From: Actinomycetota bacterium
GTDB taxonomy: Bacteria > Actinomycetota > Acidimicrobiia > Acidimicrobiales > Microtrichaceae
Length of the DNA: 64,000 bases
Assembly (NCBI GenBank): GCA_016703525.1
Contig: JADJBW010000003.1
Span: forward strand, 211,541 to 275,540
Direction of reading: 5' to 3'
Numbering within the stretch: the stretch's first letter is position 1; every line of letters begins with the position of its first letter. Below are positions 1 to 8,696 of the stretch, in pieces. The position numbers and the translations under genes were made by a program. The notes beneath the pieces were generated by a model. That model was not told where the DNA came from. It was given only the letters and a program-made list of their open reading frames with translations, and did not search any database.

Positions 1-369
1 CTCGAGGCGATCGGGCGGCCGCGGCAGGCCATCCGCACGCAGGTGCCGGCCATCCTCGAGCTGGTGGGATTGGCGAAGAAGGCCAAGAGCCGACCCGACG
101 AGCTGTCCGGTGGCGAACAACAGCGTGTCTCGATCGCCCGGGCGTTCGTGAACCGGCCGCTGATCCTGCTGGCCGATGAGCCGACCGGCAACCTCGACCC
201 GGCCACAACGATCGGCATCATGAAACTGCTCGACCGAATCAATCGCACGGGCACCACGGTGGTCATGGCGACCCACGACCGCGGCATCGTCGACGTGATG
301 CGCCGACGGGTGATCGAGTTGGAGATGGGGAGAATCGTTCGCGACCAGGCCCGAGGGGTGTACGAGTAA
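1..369 (+). CDS. ftsE: Cell division ATP-binding protein FtsE (C-terminal part)
   Basis: ABC-type ATPase that pairs with FtsX at the division site and controls peptidoglycan hydrolases. The reading frame is open from base 1, so the start and Walker A lie outside the window. Visible are the ABC signature LSGGEQQRVSIARAF, Walker B with LILLADEPTGNLD, and the H-loop region MATHDR. The stop overlaps the ftsX start (TAATG), as expected for a coupled ftsEX operon. The identification is firm because of the FtsX neighbour; only the N-terminus is missing. Confidence 0.93.
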   Translation, partial: LEAIGRPRQAIRTQVPAILELVGLAKKAKSRPDELSGGEQQRVSIARAFVNRPLILLADEPTGNLDPATTIGIMKLLDRINRTGTTVVMATHDRGIVDVMRRRVIELEMGRIVRDQARGVYE

Positions 370-1268
370 TGGCGATCCGCCCCGACTATCTCGTTCGCGA
401 GACCGGCCAGAATCTCATCCGGAACTGGCTGCTCTCGACCGCCACGGTGCTGATCGTGACCGTCTCGCTCACCATGCTCGGCATCACGGTGCTCGTGGGC
501 TACTTCGGCCTCGACAACGCGTTCGTGCGCTGGAACAACGATGTCTCGTTCATCGTGTACATGGACTCGACGGCGACCCAACCGCAGATCGACGCGATCG
601 GCGCCGAGCTGAAGGCATCGAAGCTGGTCGACACGGTCGAGTACTACGACACGAACAAGACGTGGGACCTGTTCGTCAAGATCTTCAAGCAGACGAACCC
701 CGAGATGGTGAGCAGCACCAAGCGCGAGGACCTGCCGACGTCGTTCCGGGTGAAGCCGTCGAACCCCGACGCCAGCGTGGTGCGCGAGATGGCGGCGTCG
801 TATCGTCCGAAGACCGGCGTGTACGACGTGGACTTCCCGGCCGAGCAGGTGCGCACTGTGCAGCGCGCCGCGGAGCGCATTCGGCTGTGGCTGCTGGTGG
901 GCGTGATCGCACTCCTGATCGCGTCCGTGGTGCTGATCTTCATCGCGATCCAGACGGCCGTGTTCTCGCGGCGCCGTGAGATCGAGGTGATGCGCCTCGT
1001 CGGCGCGACCAACTGGTTCATCCGAATACCGTTCCTCGTCGAGGGCGTGATCCAGGGCCTCGTGGGAGGCCTGCTCGCCGCGGGCTTCACGTGGGTGCTC
1101 GGCTCGGCATGGAAGTCGGCCGGCGCATCGATGAAGAACTCGCTGCTCGCCCAGTTCCTATGGCAGCCCGGTCAGGCGCTGCTCACCTACGGCGCCCTGA
1201 TCGCGATCGGCAGTTTCGTCGGCGCCGTCGGGTCAGCGCTGTCGGTCTCGTGGTATCTGCGGGTGTGA
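369..1268 (+). CDS. ftsX: Cell division permease FtsX
   Basis: Membrane partner of FtsE that relays ATP hydrolysis to extracellular cell-wall hydrolases. The 299-residue length fits actinobacterial FtsX. A first membrane helix lies at about residues 22-45. An extracellular domain of about 115 residues follows, then three helices in the FtsX/MacB-type permease half, with the cytoplasmic segment RRREIEVMRLVGA near residue 200. The start overlaps the FtsE stop by one base, giving translational coupling. No break or unusual residue is seen. Confidence 0.95.
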   Translation: MAIRPDYLVRETGQNLIRNWLLSTATVLIVTVSLTMLGITVLVGYFGLDNAFVRWNNDVSFIVYMDSTATQPQIDAIGAELKASKLVDTVEYYDTNKTWDLFVKIFKQTNPEMVSSTKREDLPTSFRVKPSNPDASVVREMAASYRPKTGVYDVDFPAEQVRTVQRAAERIRLWLLVGVIALLIASVVLIFIAIQTAVFSRRREIEVMRLVGATNWFIRIPFLVEGVIQGLVGGLLAAGFTWVLGSAWKSAGASMKNSLLAQFLWQPGQALLTYGALIAIGSFVGAVGSALSVSWYLRV

Positions 1269-1277
1269 CCCGCGGCG

Positions 1278-1586
1278 TCACGCGCCGAGCGTGAGCCGTG
1301 CGACCGCAGTGACGGTCGCGGCCACCACGATCACGACAAACAGCGGCGCCTTGCGCCACACCGCGACGCCCCCGACCGCGACGCCGAGCACTCGGGTCGC
1401 GACGATGGCAGCGGAGCCGTCGCCGATCGACTGCTGCACGATGATCCCGGCGAACAGCGCCGCGGGCACGAGCGCGACGAGCGCCGCCGGTCGCCCCGTG
1501 GTCGGGAGCCGAGCGCCGAGGAAGACCCCCGCCGCCTTGAAGGCGTAGGCGCCGGCTGCCAGAGCGACGATCGTCGCCCAACTCAT
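1278..1586 (-). CDS. azlD: AzlD-type branched-chain amino acid transport subunit
   Basis: Small membrane subunit of an AzlCD exporter for branched-chain amino acids or analogues. The 102-residue product starts MSWATIVALAAGAYAFKAAG and is almost entirely hydrophobic, with three to four helices, which fits AzlD length and character. A longer upstream reading exists, but its Arg-rich extension is the AzlC gene read out of frame. The ATG at 1586 overlaps the AzlC stop (ATGA), so the two form a coupled minus-strand operon. The gene converges on ftsX with a gap of only nine bases. Confidence 0.85.
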   Translation of the reverse strand: MSWATIVALAAGAYAFKAAGVFLGARLPTTGRPAALVALVPAALFAGIIVQQSIGDGSAAIVATRVLGVAVGGVAVWRKAPLFVVIVVAATVTAVARLTLGA

Positions 1587-2302
1587 GGCGCATCCTCGGT
1601 AGCGGGCTCGAACCCGGCCCTGCGCTCGGCATCGATCAGCGCCACGGCGGCGCCGACGGCGGTGAGCAGGATGGGCACGCCGACCGGTAGCACCGGCACG
1701 GTGGCGACGGCGATCGCCGCGGCGCTGCACGCCGCGACTCGGCCGGGCCGGTGGCGCAGGTGCGGCGCGAGCAGTGCGACGAACGACGCAGGGAACGCGG
1801 CGTCGAGTCCCCAGCGCTCGAGATCACCCACCAGGTCGCCGGCGACCGCACCGACGAGCGTGCCGAGGTTCCACAGCACATACACACCGATCCCGGTCGC
1901 GATGAACCCGCGCCGACGGTCGGCGTCGGTGGTCTGCGCGGCGCCGACCCCGGTGGATTCGTCGATCACGACCTGGGCGAGCGCGGCCCGCACGACGACG
2001 CGATCGCGACGGAACCACCGCTCGACGACCGGGCCGTACAGCGTGTTGCGCGCCGCGAGCAGCAGCGCCGAGCCGACCGCCGCGGCGCCGCTGCCGCCCG
2101 CGCCGACGATGCCCACGGCAGCGAACTGCGACGCCCCGGTGAAGACGAGCAGCGACATGGCGCACGCCTGCGCGACCGACAGTCCGGCCGACCGGGCGAG
2201 CACCCCGAAGACCACCCCGACCACGCCGACTGCGGCGGCGAGCGCCACGCCGTCTCGCACCGGGCGCGGCGGCTTGATCGGCCCGTCGTCGTGTCGCTTC
2301 AT
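1583..2302 (-). CDS. azlC: AzlC family branched-chain amino acid permease
   Basis: Large subunit of an AzlCD exporter. The 239-residue protein has the family opening, in which a short basic leader is followed by ALAAAVGVVGVVFGVLA and then a segment with LLVFTGASQFAAVG, close to the AzlC signature FTGxxQF. Several further hydrophobic helices follow. Its last bases overlap the AzlD start. Upstream it faces the enoyl-CoA hydratase gene, from which it is separated by 17 bases, so the promoters must be very compact or overlap. Substrate is inferred from family only. Confidence 0.88.
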   Translation of the reverse strand: MKRHDDGPIKPPRPVRDGVALAAAVGVVGVVFGVLARSAGLSVAQACAMSLLVFTGASQFAAVGIVGAGGSGAAAVGSALLLAARNTLYGPVVERWFRRDRVVVRAALAQVVIDESTGVGAAQTTDADRRRGFIATGIGVYVLWNLGTLVGAVAGDLVGDLERWGLDAAFPASFVALLAPHLRHRPGRVAACSAAAIAVATVPVLPVGVPILLTAVGAAVALIDAERRAGFEPATEDAP

Positions 2303-2319
2303 TGGGCTAGACAGCGTAG

Positions 2320-3240
2320 ATGGACACGACTCGCATCCGGTATGACGTCCACGACGGGGTCGCGACCATCACACTCGCTCGGCCCGACCTGCTGAACGCG
2401 TTCGATGTACCGATGATGCGCGAGATGATCGCCGCGCTCGACGAGGTCGATGCCGACGATGCCGTGCGTGCGGTGGTGGTCACCGGTGACGGTCGGGCGT
2501 TCTGCGCCGGCGCCGACCTCTCGGCGGGCGGCGACTCGTTCGACTACGAGACGGTCGCGCAGCGCGGCCAAGGTGCGGAGCAGCAGGAGCAGCTCGAGGC
2601 GCTCGAACGGATCGGACGGTCGGGCCGCGACGGCGAGTTGCGTGACGGCGGCGGGATTCTGGCGCTGCGAATCTTCCGCTGCCGCAAGCCCGTGATCGCC
2701 GCGGTCAACGGCGCCGCGGTGGGCATCGGCGCCACGATGACCCTGCCGATGGACATCCGTCTGGCGTCGGAGCGCGCCCGATTCGGCTTCGTCTTCGCTG
2801 CCCGCGGCATCGTGCCCGAAGCGTGCTCGTCGTGGTTCCTGCCGCGGGTCGTCGGCATCTCGACGGCGGCGGAGTGGGTGTATACCGCCCGCCTCGTGGC
2901 GGCCGACGAGGCGTTGCGTGCCGGCCTGCTGCGCAGCGTCCATCCCGCCGGCGAGGTGCTCGGAGCGGCGCAGGAACTGGGACGGGAGATCGCTCGCAAC
3001 TCGGCGCCGGTGTCGGTCGCGATGAGCCGCATGATGCTGTGGCGTGGGCTCGTGGCGGACCATCCGATGGAGGCGCACCGCGTCGAGAGTCGCGGGGTGA
3101 ACTACACGGGCCGTCGGCGCGACGCCGTGGAGGGGATCACCGCGTTCTTCGAGAAGCGTCCGGCGGTGTGGTCGATGAGCGTGAACGACGACCTCCCGCC
3201 GTGGGTGCCCTGGTGGGACGAGCCGACCTTCGACGGCTGA
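2320..3240 (+). CDS. Enoyl-CoA hydratase/isomerase family protein
   Basis: Crotonase-fold enzyme of 306 residues, probably acting on 2-enoyl-CoA esters in fatty-acid or branched-chain degradation. The N-terminus carries the family strand VATITLARPDLLNAFD. The oxyanion-hole segment RAFCAGADLS appears near residue 65, and a second conserved stretch, VAAVNGAAVGIGATM, lies near 130. An insertion of about 45 polar residues between these two (around GGDSFDYETVAQRG) is longer than in textbook members but common in actinobacterial paralogues. Substrate is unknown. It stands alone, divergent from azlCD. Confidence 0.9.
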   Translation: MDTTRIRYDVHDGVATITLARPDLLNAFDVPMMREMIAALDEVDADDAVRAVVVTGDGRAFCAGADLSAGGDSFDYETVAQRGQGAEQQEQLEALERIGRSGRDGELRDGGGILALRIFRCRKPVIAAVNGAAVGIGATMTLPMDIRLASERARFGFVFAARGIVPEACSSWFLPRVVGISTAAEWVYTARLVAADEALRAGLLRSVHPAGEVLGAAQELGREIARNSAPVSVAMSRMMLWRGLVADHPMEAHRVESRGVNYTGRRRDAVEGITAFFEKRPAVWSMSVNDDLPPWVPWWDEPTFDG

Positions 3241-3274
3241 GCGCGGCGTGAGCCTGTCGTCCGCTGGTACGCGG

Positions 3275-3316
3275 CGGTCGTCGACGGGTGAACGCCGGTC
3301 GTCGACGGGTGAACGC
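3275..3316 (+). repeat. Two-copy 21-bp tandem repeat
   Basis: The unit beginning cggtcgtcgacgggtgaac is present twice head to tail (3275-3295 and 3296-3316), followed by the first bases of a third copy. It lies in the short region between the convergent ends of the enoyl-CoA hydratase and the thioredoxin-like gene. No role is evident; it may simply be a replication-slippage duplication. Confidence 0.8.
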
Positions 3317-3342
3317 CGGTCGGGCGCAGGTCGGCAGATCGG

Positions 3343-3921
3343 TCAGCCGAACCAGGGCGGTGCGTTGCCGGGGCGCCACTTGATGTTGCAGCCGACCGAC
3401 GGCCACTGATCGTCGATCGGCGCCGAGCCCTCAGCGAGCGCCGCGGCGGCCGCCCGGAGGTCGGCTCCGTCGGGCGTTGCGCCGCCGCCGGGCCGCGTTG
3501 CGTCGAATCGTCCTCGGTAGACGAGGCGCAGCTCGGCATCGAACAGGTAGAGGTCGGGGGTGCAGGCCGCTCGGTAGGCGACGGCGACCTGTTGGGTGGG
3601 GTCGAACAGGTAGGGGAAGTCCCAGCCGAAGCGTGCCGCCGTGGCGTCCATCAGGTCGGGTGCGTCGTCGGGGTAGGCGTCGACGTCGTTGGCGTTGATG
3701 CCGACGGTCGCGATGCCGGCTGTGGCGAGGTCGCGGGCGGCGTCGCCGAGCGCCGCGCCGATGTGATGGACGTACGGGCAGTGGTTGGACAGAAAGGCCA
3801 CGATCAGTCCGGTGCGACCCACGAGATCTGCCGGCCGGTGGCGGAGCCCGCCGCTCGTGACGAGGTCGAAGTCGGGTGCCCCCGTGCCGAGCGGGACCAT
3901 GGTGGAGTTGACGGCAACCAT
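3343..3921 (-). CDS. Thioredoxin-fold redoxin (AhpC/TSA type)
   Basis: Predicted cytoplasmic thiol-redox protein of 192 residues. The start MVAVNSTMVPLGTGAPDF matches the usual beginning of this family, so I use the ATG at 3921 and not the longer open frame. The active-site region reads FLSNHCPYVHH, with a single cysteine in place of the CxxC of thioredoxin. Later motifs GINANDV and CTPDLYLFD are also typical. Residues near the C-terminus (GCNIKW) supply another cysteine that may act as resolving thiol. The physiological target is unknown. Confidence 0.85.
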   Translation of the reverse strand: MVAVNSTMVPLGTGAPDFDLVTSGGLRHRPADLVGRTGLIVAFLSNHCPYVHHIGAALGDAARDLATAGIATVGINANDVDAYPDDAPDLMDATAARFGWDFPYLFDPTQQVAVAYRAACTPDLYLFDAELRLVYRGRFDATRPGGGATPDGADLRAAAAALAEGSAPIDDQWPSVGCNIKWRPGNAPPWFG

Positions 3922-3949
3922 CGGCGGCCACGTTACGCTCGTTGGCCGA

Positions 3950-4897
3950 ATGCCCCGACTGTTCGTCGCCGTGTGGCCGCCCGAGGACGTCATCGCCGAG
4001 TTGACGGCGCTGGCGCGCAAGGACCGGCGTGGTATCCGTTTCGTCGAACCGGAACGGTGGCATCTGACGCTGCGGTTCCTGGGCGACGCCGCGGTCGACG
4101 ACGCTGCCGAGGCGCTCGATCGCGCCGAGCTGCCGGCGGCGACCGTTCGGCTCGGCCCGGCGGTCGATGTGCTCGACGAGCGGGCTCTCGTGATTCCCGC
4201 GTCCGGGCTCGATCATCTGGCCGCCGCTGTCAACAGCGCGACAGCGGATGTCGGCGAGGCGCCGCGCCGCCGGTTTCGGGGGCATCTCACGGTGGCCCGG
4301 GTGAAGGCGTCGGCTTCGATGCCGCCGCTGCTCGGAGCGCTGGTCGAGGCGTCGTTCGAGGCGTCGGAGGTTGCGCTGGTCGAGTCGACGCTGCACCCCG
4401 ACGGCGCCCGGTACGACACCATCGCGACGTGGCCGCTCGGTGTGTCGCCGTGGTGGACGGATCGCGAGGACGAGGCGCCGGCTCGGCCGCCCTCGGCCGG
4501 ATTGGTCGGTTCGGCCGGTTCACCTGCGTCGGCGGGGTCGCCCTCCGGGCGCGCTCCTGGTGCCCTGGAACCCACGGGCGTGGCGGCGGCATCGGTACCG
4601 CCGGGGCGGATCCTGGAGCTGCCGGGATTCGACGCGGTCGCCTGGCGGAGCGCTGCGGGGGACCTGTGCGTGGTCGACGCGCGGTGTCCGCATCAATGGT
4701 CGCCGTTCGCGTTCGACGGGGTGGTCGCGGGCGACGAACTCGTCTGCTCGGCGCACGGCTGGTGTTTCGATCGCGAGGGTCGCGGGTCGAAGCTGGCGAT
4801 GAACGGCCGGCGCGACCCGAAGTCGAACGTGGAGGTGCTCGCATGTCGCGAGATCGAGGGCGAAATCTGGGTCGAGCGGCGGGGGTCACCTCGATGA
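3950..4897 (+). CDS. RNA 2',3'-cyclic phosphodiesterase (ThpR) fused to a Rieske [2Fe-2S] domain
   Basis: Residues 1-165 form a 2H phosphoesterase of the ThpR (2'-5' RNA ligase-like) family, with the two catalytic motifs HLTLRFLG (from 38) and HLTVARVK (from 112). Residues 175-220 are a low-complexity Ser/Gly/Pro/Ala linker. Residues 220-310 form a Rieske ferredoxin domain with C246-P-H248 and C266-S-A-H269 as cluster ligands. The frame is continuous, so this is a true fusion in this sequence. ThpR enzymes hydrolyse 2',3'-cyclic phosphates on RNA; why one would carry an Fe-S electron-transfer module is unknown. The ATG at 3950 is chosen because homologous sequence begins there. Confidence 0.85.
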   Translation: MPRLFVAVWPPEDVIAELTALARKDRRGIRFVEPERWHLTLRFLGDAAVDDAAEALDRAELPAATVRLGPAVDVLDERALVIPASGLDHLAAAVNSATADVGEAPRRRFRGHLTVARVKASASMPPLLGALVEASFEASEVALVESTLHPDGARYDTIATWPLGVSPWWTDREDEAPARPPSAGLVGSAGSPASAGSPSGRAPGALEPTGVAAASVPPGRILELPGFDAVAWRSAAGDLCVVDARCPHQWSPFAFDGVVAGDELVCSAHGWCFDREGRGSKLAMNGRRDPKSNVEVLACREIEGEIWVERRGSPR

Positions 4898-6879
4898 GCC
4901 GAGGGCTGTGGCCCCGGCCGCGGCTCGCCATGGCGGCGACGGCAGGTGCGCTGATGGTGACGCTGATGGCGGCGCTGTGGCTGGCTGGTGCGGCAGCCGA
5001 TGTGGGCGCGGAGGCACCGCGTGGCCTGGCCGCCTGGGCGAGCGCGCCTCGGCGCCAGAACGCGGGCGAGCACATCGCGTCGTTCGACTCAGCCGTGACC
5101 GTGAGCACCGACGGTTCGGCGTCGATCACCGAAACGATCGTCTACGACTTCGGGAATCAGCCGCACCACGGCATCGATCGTCAGATCCCCACCCGGTTCG
5201 CCTGGGAGGGTGCGACGCCGAGGAACGGCCGATCGGGTGCGCAGTACGACCGGGTGACGCCGCTGCATCTCGACGATGTATCGGTCGATGCCAGCGCGGC
5301 TCCGGTGCAACGCACCGACGAGGCGGACGGCGTGAAGCTGCGCATCGGCGACGCCGACGTGACGATCAGCGGAGTGCACACCTACACGATTCGCTACACG
5401 CTGCGCGGCGTGCTGAACGGGTTCGTGGCGCACGACGAGCTGTACCTGAACGTCACGGGCAACGAGACGAACGTGGCGATCGACGTCGCGAGCGCAGCGG
5501 TCGCGATGCCGGCGCCGGTCGGCAAGGTGGCGTGTTTCGAGGGGCCGCCCGGATCGAAGCTCTCGTGCGGGTCGGCGCAGGCGACCGGCGAGAACGCCAC
5601 GTTCTCGTCGACGGCGCTGGCGGCGGGCGAGGGCCTCACCGTCGTGGTCGCAATCCCGAAGGGTGTGGCCGCCGACCCGTCGTCGACCGCCGTGTTCGAG
5701 GAGCGTCGCACCCTGTCGAGCGCGTTTGCGCTCACGCCGCTCGTCGGTGTCGCCGGCGGCGGGTTGCTTCTGGTGGGGTTGGCCGGTGTGGGCGCGATGG
5801 CGTGGCGTGTGGGTCGCGATCGCCGGTATGTCGGCAGCGCCGTGGACGCGGCGTTCGGCAACGCGAGCGGCGCCGAGAAGCGCATGCCGCTGCGCGGCAG
5901 CGACGCCAACCCCGTCGAGTTCGTGCCGCCGGAGGGGATTCGGCCGGGCCATCTCGGCACGGTGCTCGATGAGCAGGCGAACCATCTGGATGTATCGGCG
6001 ATGATCGTCGATCTCGCGGTGCGCGGCTGGCTCCGCATCGAGGAGGTCGAGCCGGCGGGCTCGGGCTTCCTCGGGTTCGGCCGAAGCGACGGCGATTATC
6101 GCCTGGTGAAGCTGCGCGACGCGCTCGAGTCGAATCAGCTGCCGCCGGAACAGCGGCTGTGGTCGGCGGAAACGACCCTGCTGGGTGCGCTGTTCCGCGA
6201 CGGCAACAGCCCGCTGCTGTCGGAGTTGCGGACGCAGTTCGCGTCACGCCTGGCGATGGTGCAGTCGCGGCTGTACGACGACACCGTCGATGCGGGCTGG
6301 TTTCCGACCCGACCCGACCGTGTGCGTGCGCGCTGGCGCAGCCGCGGCTTCACGATGATGGCGGTGGGAGTGGGATTGGTGGTGCTCGCGGCCAGGTTCA
6401 CCCACCTGGGTCTCGTCGCGCTCCCCGTCCCGGTGATCGGCTTCGCGATGGCGGGGCTGTCGGGTCGGTTCCCGGCCCGAACGGCGAAGGGCTCGGCGAT
6501 GTTGGGGAGGATTCTCGGGTTCCGCGACCTGTTCGAGGTGGGCGAGGGGGAGCGGATGCGCTTCGCCGAGTCGCACCACGTGTTCGCCCAGTACCTGCCG
6601 TACGCCATCGTGTTCGGTTGCACCGACAAGTGGGCCGAGACGTTCGCGTCGCTCGGAGCCACCCCCGAGGAGATGGGGCTCGGAACCTGGTACGTGAGCC
6701 CGTACGGCTACGACTCCATTCGTTTCGGGCATGCGATGCGGTCGTTCACGACCACCTCGACGGGCTCGATGGCGGCTGCGACGCCGTCGTCGTCGGGCGG
6801 TGCGTCGTCGGGCGGCAGCGGCTTCGGAGGCGGGTTCTCCGGCGGCGGTTTCGGGGGCGGCGGAACGAGCAGCTGGTAG
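4894..6879 (+). CDS. DUF2207 domain-containing membrane protein
   Basis: Membrane protein of 661 residues. An N-terminal signal/anchor helix (about residues 10-32) leads into an exported beta-rich DUF2207 domain with FDSAVTVSTDGSASITET. A second helix near 285-305 and a cytoplasmic region follow, then two more helices near 485-530. The tail is rich in Gly and Ser and ends GGGGTSSW, which is characteristic of this family. The ATG at 4894 overlaps the preceding stop (ATGA); the frame stays open far upstream, but that extension is antisense or out-of-frame material. Function of the family is not established. Confidence 0.88.
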   Translation: MSRGLWPRPRLAMAATAGALMVTLMAALWLAGAAADVGAEAPRGLAAWASAPRRQNAGEHIASFDSAVTVSTDGSASITETIVYDFGNQPHHGIDRQIPTRFAWEGATPRNGRSGAQYDRVTPLHLDDVSVDASAAPVQRTDEADGVKLRIGDADVTISGVHTYTIRYTLRGVLNGFVAHDELYLNVTGNETNVAIDVASAAVAMPAPVGKVACFEGPPGSKLSCGSAQATGENATFSSTALAAGEGLTVVVAIPKGVAADPSSTAVFEERRTLSSAFALTPLVGVAGGGLLLVGLAGVGAMAWRVGRDRRYVGSAVDAAFGNASGAEKRMPLRGSDANPVEFVPPEGIRPGHLGTVLDEQANHLDVSAMIVDLAVRGWLRIEEVEPAGSGFLGFGRSDGDYRLVKLRDALESNQLPPEQRLWSAETTLLGALFRDGNSPLLSELRTQFASRLAMVQSRLYDDTVDAGWFPTRPDRVRARWRSRGFTMMAVGVGLVVLAARFTHLGLVALPVPVIGFAMAGLSGRFPARTAKGSAMLGRILGFRDLFEVGEGERMRFAESHHVFAQYLPYAIVFGCTDKWAETFASLGATPEEMGLGTWYVSPYGYDSIRFGHAMRSFTTTSTGSMAAATPSSSGGASSGGSGFGGGFSGGGFGGGGTSSW

Positions 6880-6982
6880 TTCGGGAACGCGCCGGGTCCG
6901 GGTCGCGAACCAACACGCCAGGCGTTAGGGTCGGGCCGCATCGCGTGCGTGGGCGCGCGGATCCGTTCAGGGGGTGTGCAGC

Positions 6983-8068
6983 ATGGCGCAGCAGGTGCAG
7001 GGCGTGATCGCCCGGGCCAAGGGCGAGCCGGTGAGCGTCGAGACGATCGTCGTTCCCGATCCGGGACCCGGCGAGGTGGTGGTGGCGATCCAGGCGTGTG
7101 GGGTGTGCCACACCGACCTGCATTACCGCGAGGGCGGCATCGGCGACGACTTCCCGTACCTGCTCGGCCACGAGGCCGCGGGGCTCGTGGAGTCGATCGG
7201 GGAGGGCGTGACCAACGTGATGCCCGGCGACTATGTGGTCCTCAACTGGCGTGCGGTGTGCGGCGACTGTCGGGCGTGCCGACGAGGCAAGCCGTGGTAC
7301 TGCTTCGCTACGCACAACGCGACCCAGAAGATGACGCTGCTCGACGGCACCGAGCTGTCGCCCGCCCTCGGTATCGGGGCGTTCTGCGAGAAGACGTTGG
7401 TCGCCGCCGGCCAGGCGACCAAGGTCGATCCGGCGGCGCCCGCCTCGGCGGCCGGGCTGTTGGGGTGCGGCGTGATGGCCGGGCTCGGGGCCGCCATGAA
7501 CACGGGCAACGTGGGTCGCGGCGACAGCGTCGCCGTGTTCGGCTGCGGCGGGGTTGGCGACGCGGCGATTGCCGGAGCGCGCCTCGCCGGGGCGTCGACG
7601 ATCATCGCGATCGACGTCGACGATCGCAAGCTTGGCTGGGCGAAGGACTTCGGCGCGACGCACACGGTGAACGCGTCGTCGACCGACGCGGTCGAGGCGA
7701 TCCGCGCGGCGACGGGCGGCTTCGGCGCCGACGTGTGCATCGAGGCGGTCGGGCATCCCGACGTCTACAAGCAGTGCTTCGAGGCGCGCGACCTGGCGGG
7801 CACCGTTGTGCTGGTCGGGGTGCCGCGGCCCGATATGACCCTCGATCTGCCGTATCTCGACGTGTTCGGCCGCGGGGGAGCGCTCAAGAGTTCGTGGTAC
7901 GGCGACTGTCTGCCGTCGCGGGACTTCCCGATGCTGATCGACCTGTACCTGCAGGGCCGCCTCGACCTGGATCGATTCGTGAGCGAGACGATCCCGCTCG
8001 ACGCGGTCGAGGAGGCGTTCCACCGCATGGAGCGCGGCGAGGTGCTGCGCAGCGTGGTGACGCTCTGA
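6983..8068 (+). CDS. mscR: S-(hydroxymethyl)mycothiol dehydrogenase
   Basis: Zinc-dependent medium-chain dehydrogenase that oxidises the formaldehyde-mycothiol adduct with NAD, in formaldehyde detoxification. The 361-residue product has catalytic-zinc ligand C42 in GVCHTDLH and H63-E64 in GHEAAG. Structural-zinc cysteines are C93, C96, C99 and C107, and the nucleotide-binding motif is GCGGVGDAA. A GTG nine bases upstream could also start translation. The next gene begins at the stop codon (TGATG), the usual pairing with a metallo-beta-lactamase hydrolase. It implies the organism makes mycothiol. Confidence 0.93.
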   Translation: MAQQVQGVIARAKGEPVSVETIVVPDPGPGEVVVAIQACGVCHTDLHYREGGIGDDFPYLLGHEAAGLVESIGEGVTNVMPGDYVVLNWRAVCGDCRACRRGKPWYCFATHNATQKMTLLDGTELSPALGIGAFCEKTLVAAGQATKVDPAAPASAAGLLGCGVMAGLGAAMNTGNVGRGDSVAVFGCGGVGDAAIAGARLAGASTIIAIDVDDRKLGWAKDFGATHTVNASSTDAVEAIRAATGGFGADVCIEAVGHPDVYKQCFEARDLAGTVVLVGVPRPDMTLDLPYLDVFGRGGALKSSWYGDCLPSRDFPMLIDLYLQGRLDLDRFVSETIPLDAVEEAFHRMERGEVLRSVVTL

Positions 8069-8696
8069 TGTCGATCGAACTGGTCACCACCGACGGGATC
8101 TTCAGCCTCGACGGCGAGGACTTCGAGGTCACGAACAACATCTGGTTGGTCGGCGACGACACCGAGGTGGCAGTGGTCGACGCGGCGCACGACCATCGTC
8201 CGATCGTCGAGGCGATCAACGGGCGTCGCGTGTCGACGATCCTGTTGACCCACGGACACAACGACCACATCAACGCGGCCGAGGCGCTGGCCGCCGCGGT
8301 CGACGCTCCGATCGCGTTGCATCCCGCCGATCGGATGCTGTGGGAGGTCGTGTACCCCGATCTCAGCCCCGATGTGGACCTCGCCGACGGCGACGTGTTC
8401 CACGCCGGTGGCCACGAGCTGGGGTGCTGCACACGCCCGGCCATGCCCCGGGGTGCTGCTGCTTCCTCGACACCGGCGCCGGTGCGGTGTTCAGCGGTGA
8501 CACGCTGTTCTGCGGCGGCCCCGGTGCGACGGGCCGGTCGTTCAGCGATCGTGCGCTGCTGCTGCGATCGATCCGGGCGAAGCTGCTCGACCTGCCCGGC
8601 GACACGATCGTGCACACGGGTCACGGCGATTCCACGACCGTCGGCGCCGAGGCCCCGCTGTTGCGGGAACTACTCGCCTCGGAGCTCGACGGCTGA
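8068..8696 (+). CDS. MBL-fold metallohydrolase of the mycothiol/formaldehyde pathway (frameshifted)
   Basis: Metallo-beta-lactamase-fold hydrolase that normally sits beside mscR and probably hydrolyses the S-formyl-mycothiol product. The first part holds the metal motif THGHNDH. After HAGGHELG the frame breaks; the continuation VLHTPGHAPGCCCFLDTG lies one frame over and runs to the stop at 8696. Adding one G to the G-run at 8421-8424 restores the whole family sequence, so a single-base deletion (more likely an assembly error) is inferred. The 3' end overlaps the convergent nhaA by 27 bases. Confidence 0.85.

Noticed and set aside
3592..4893. Very long N-terminal extension of the DUF2207 protein
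   Set aside because: The extension overlaps two supported genes and has shadow-like composition; the ATG at 4894 gives a proper signal helix.
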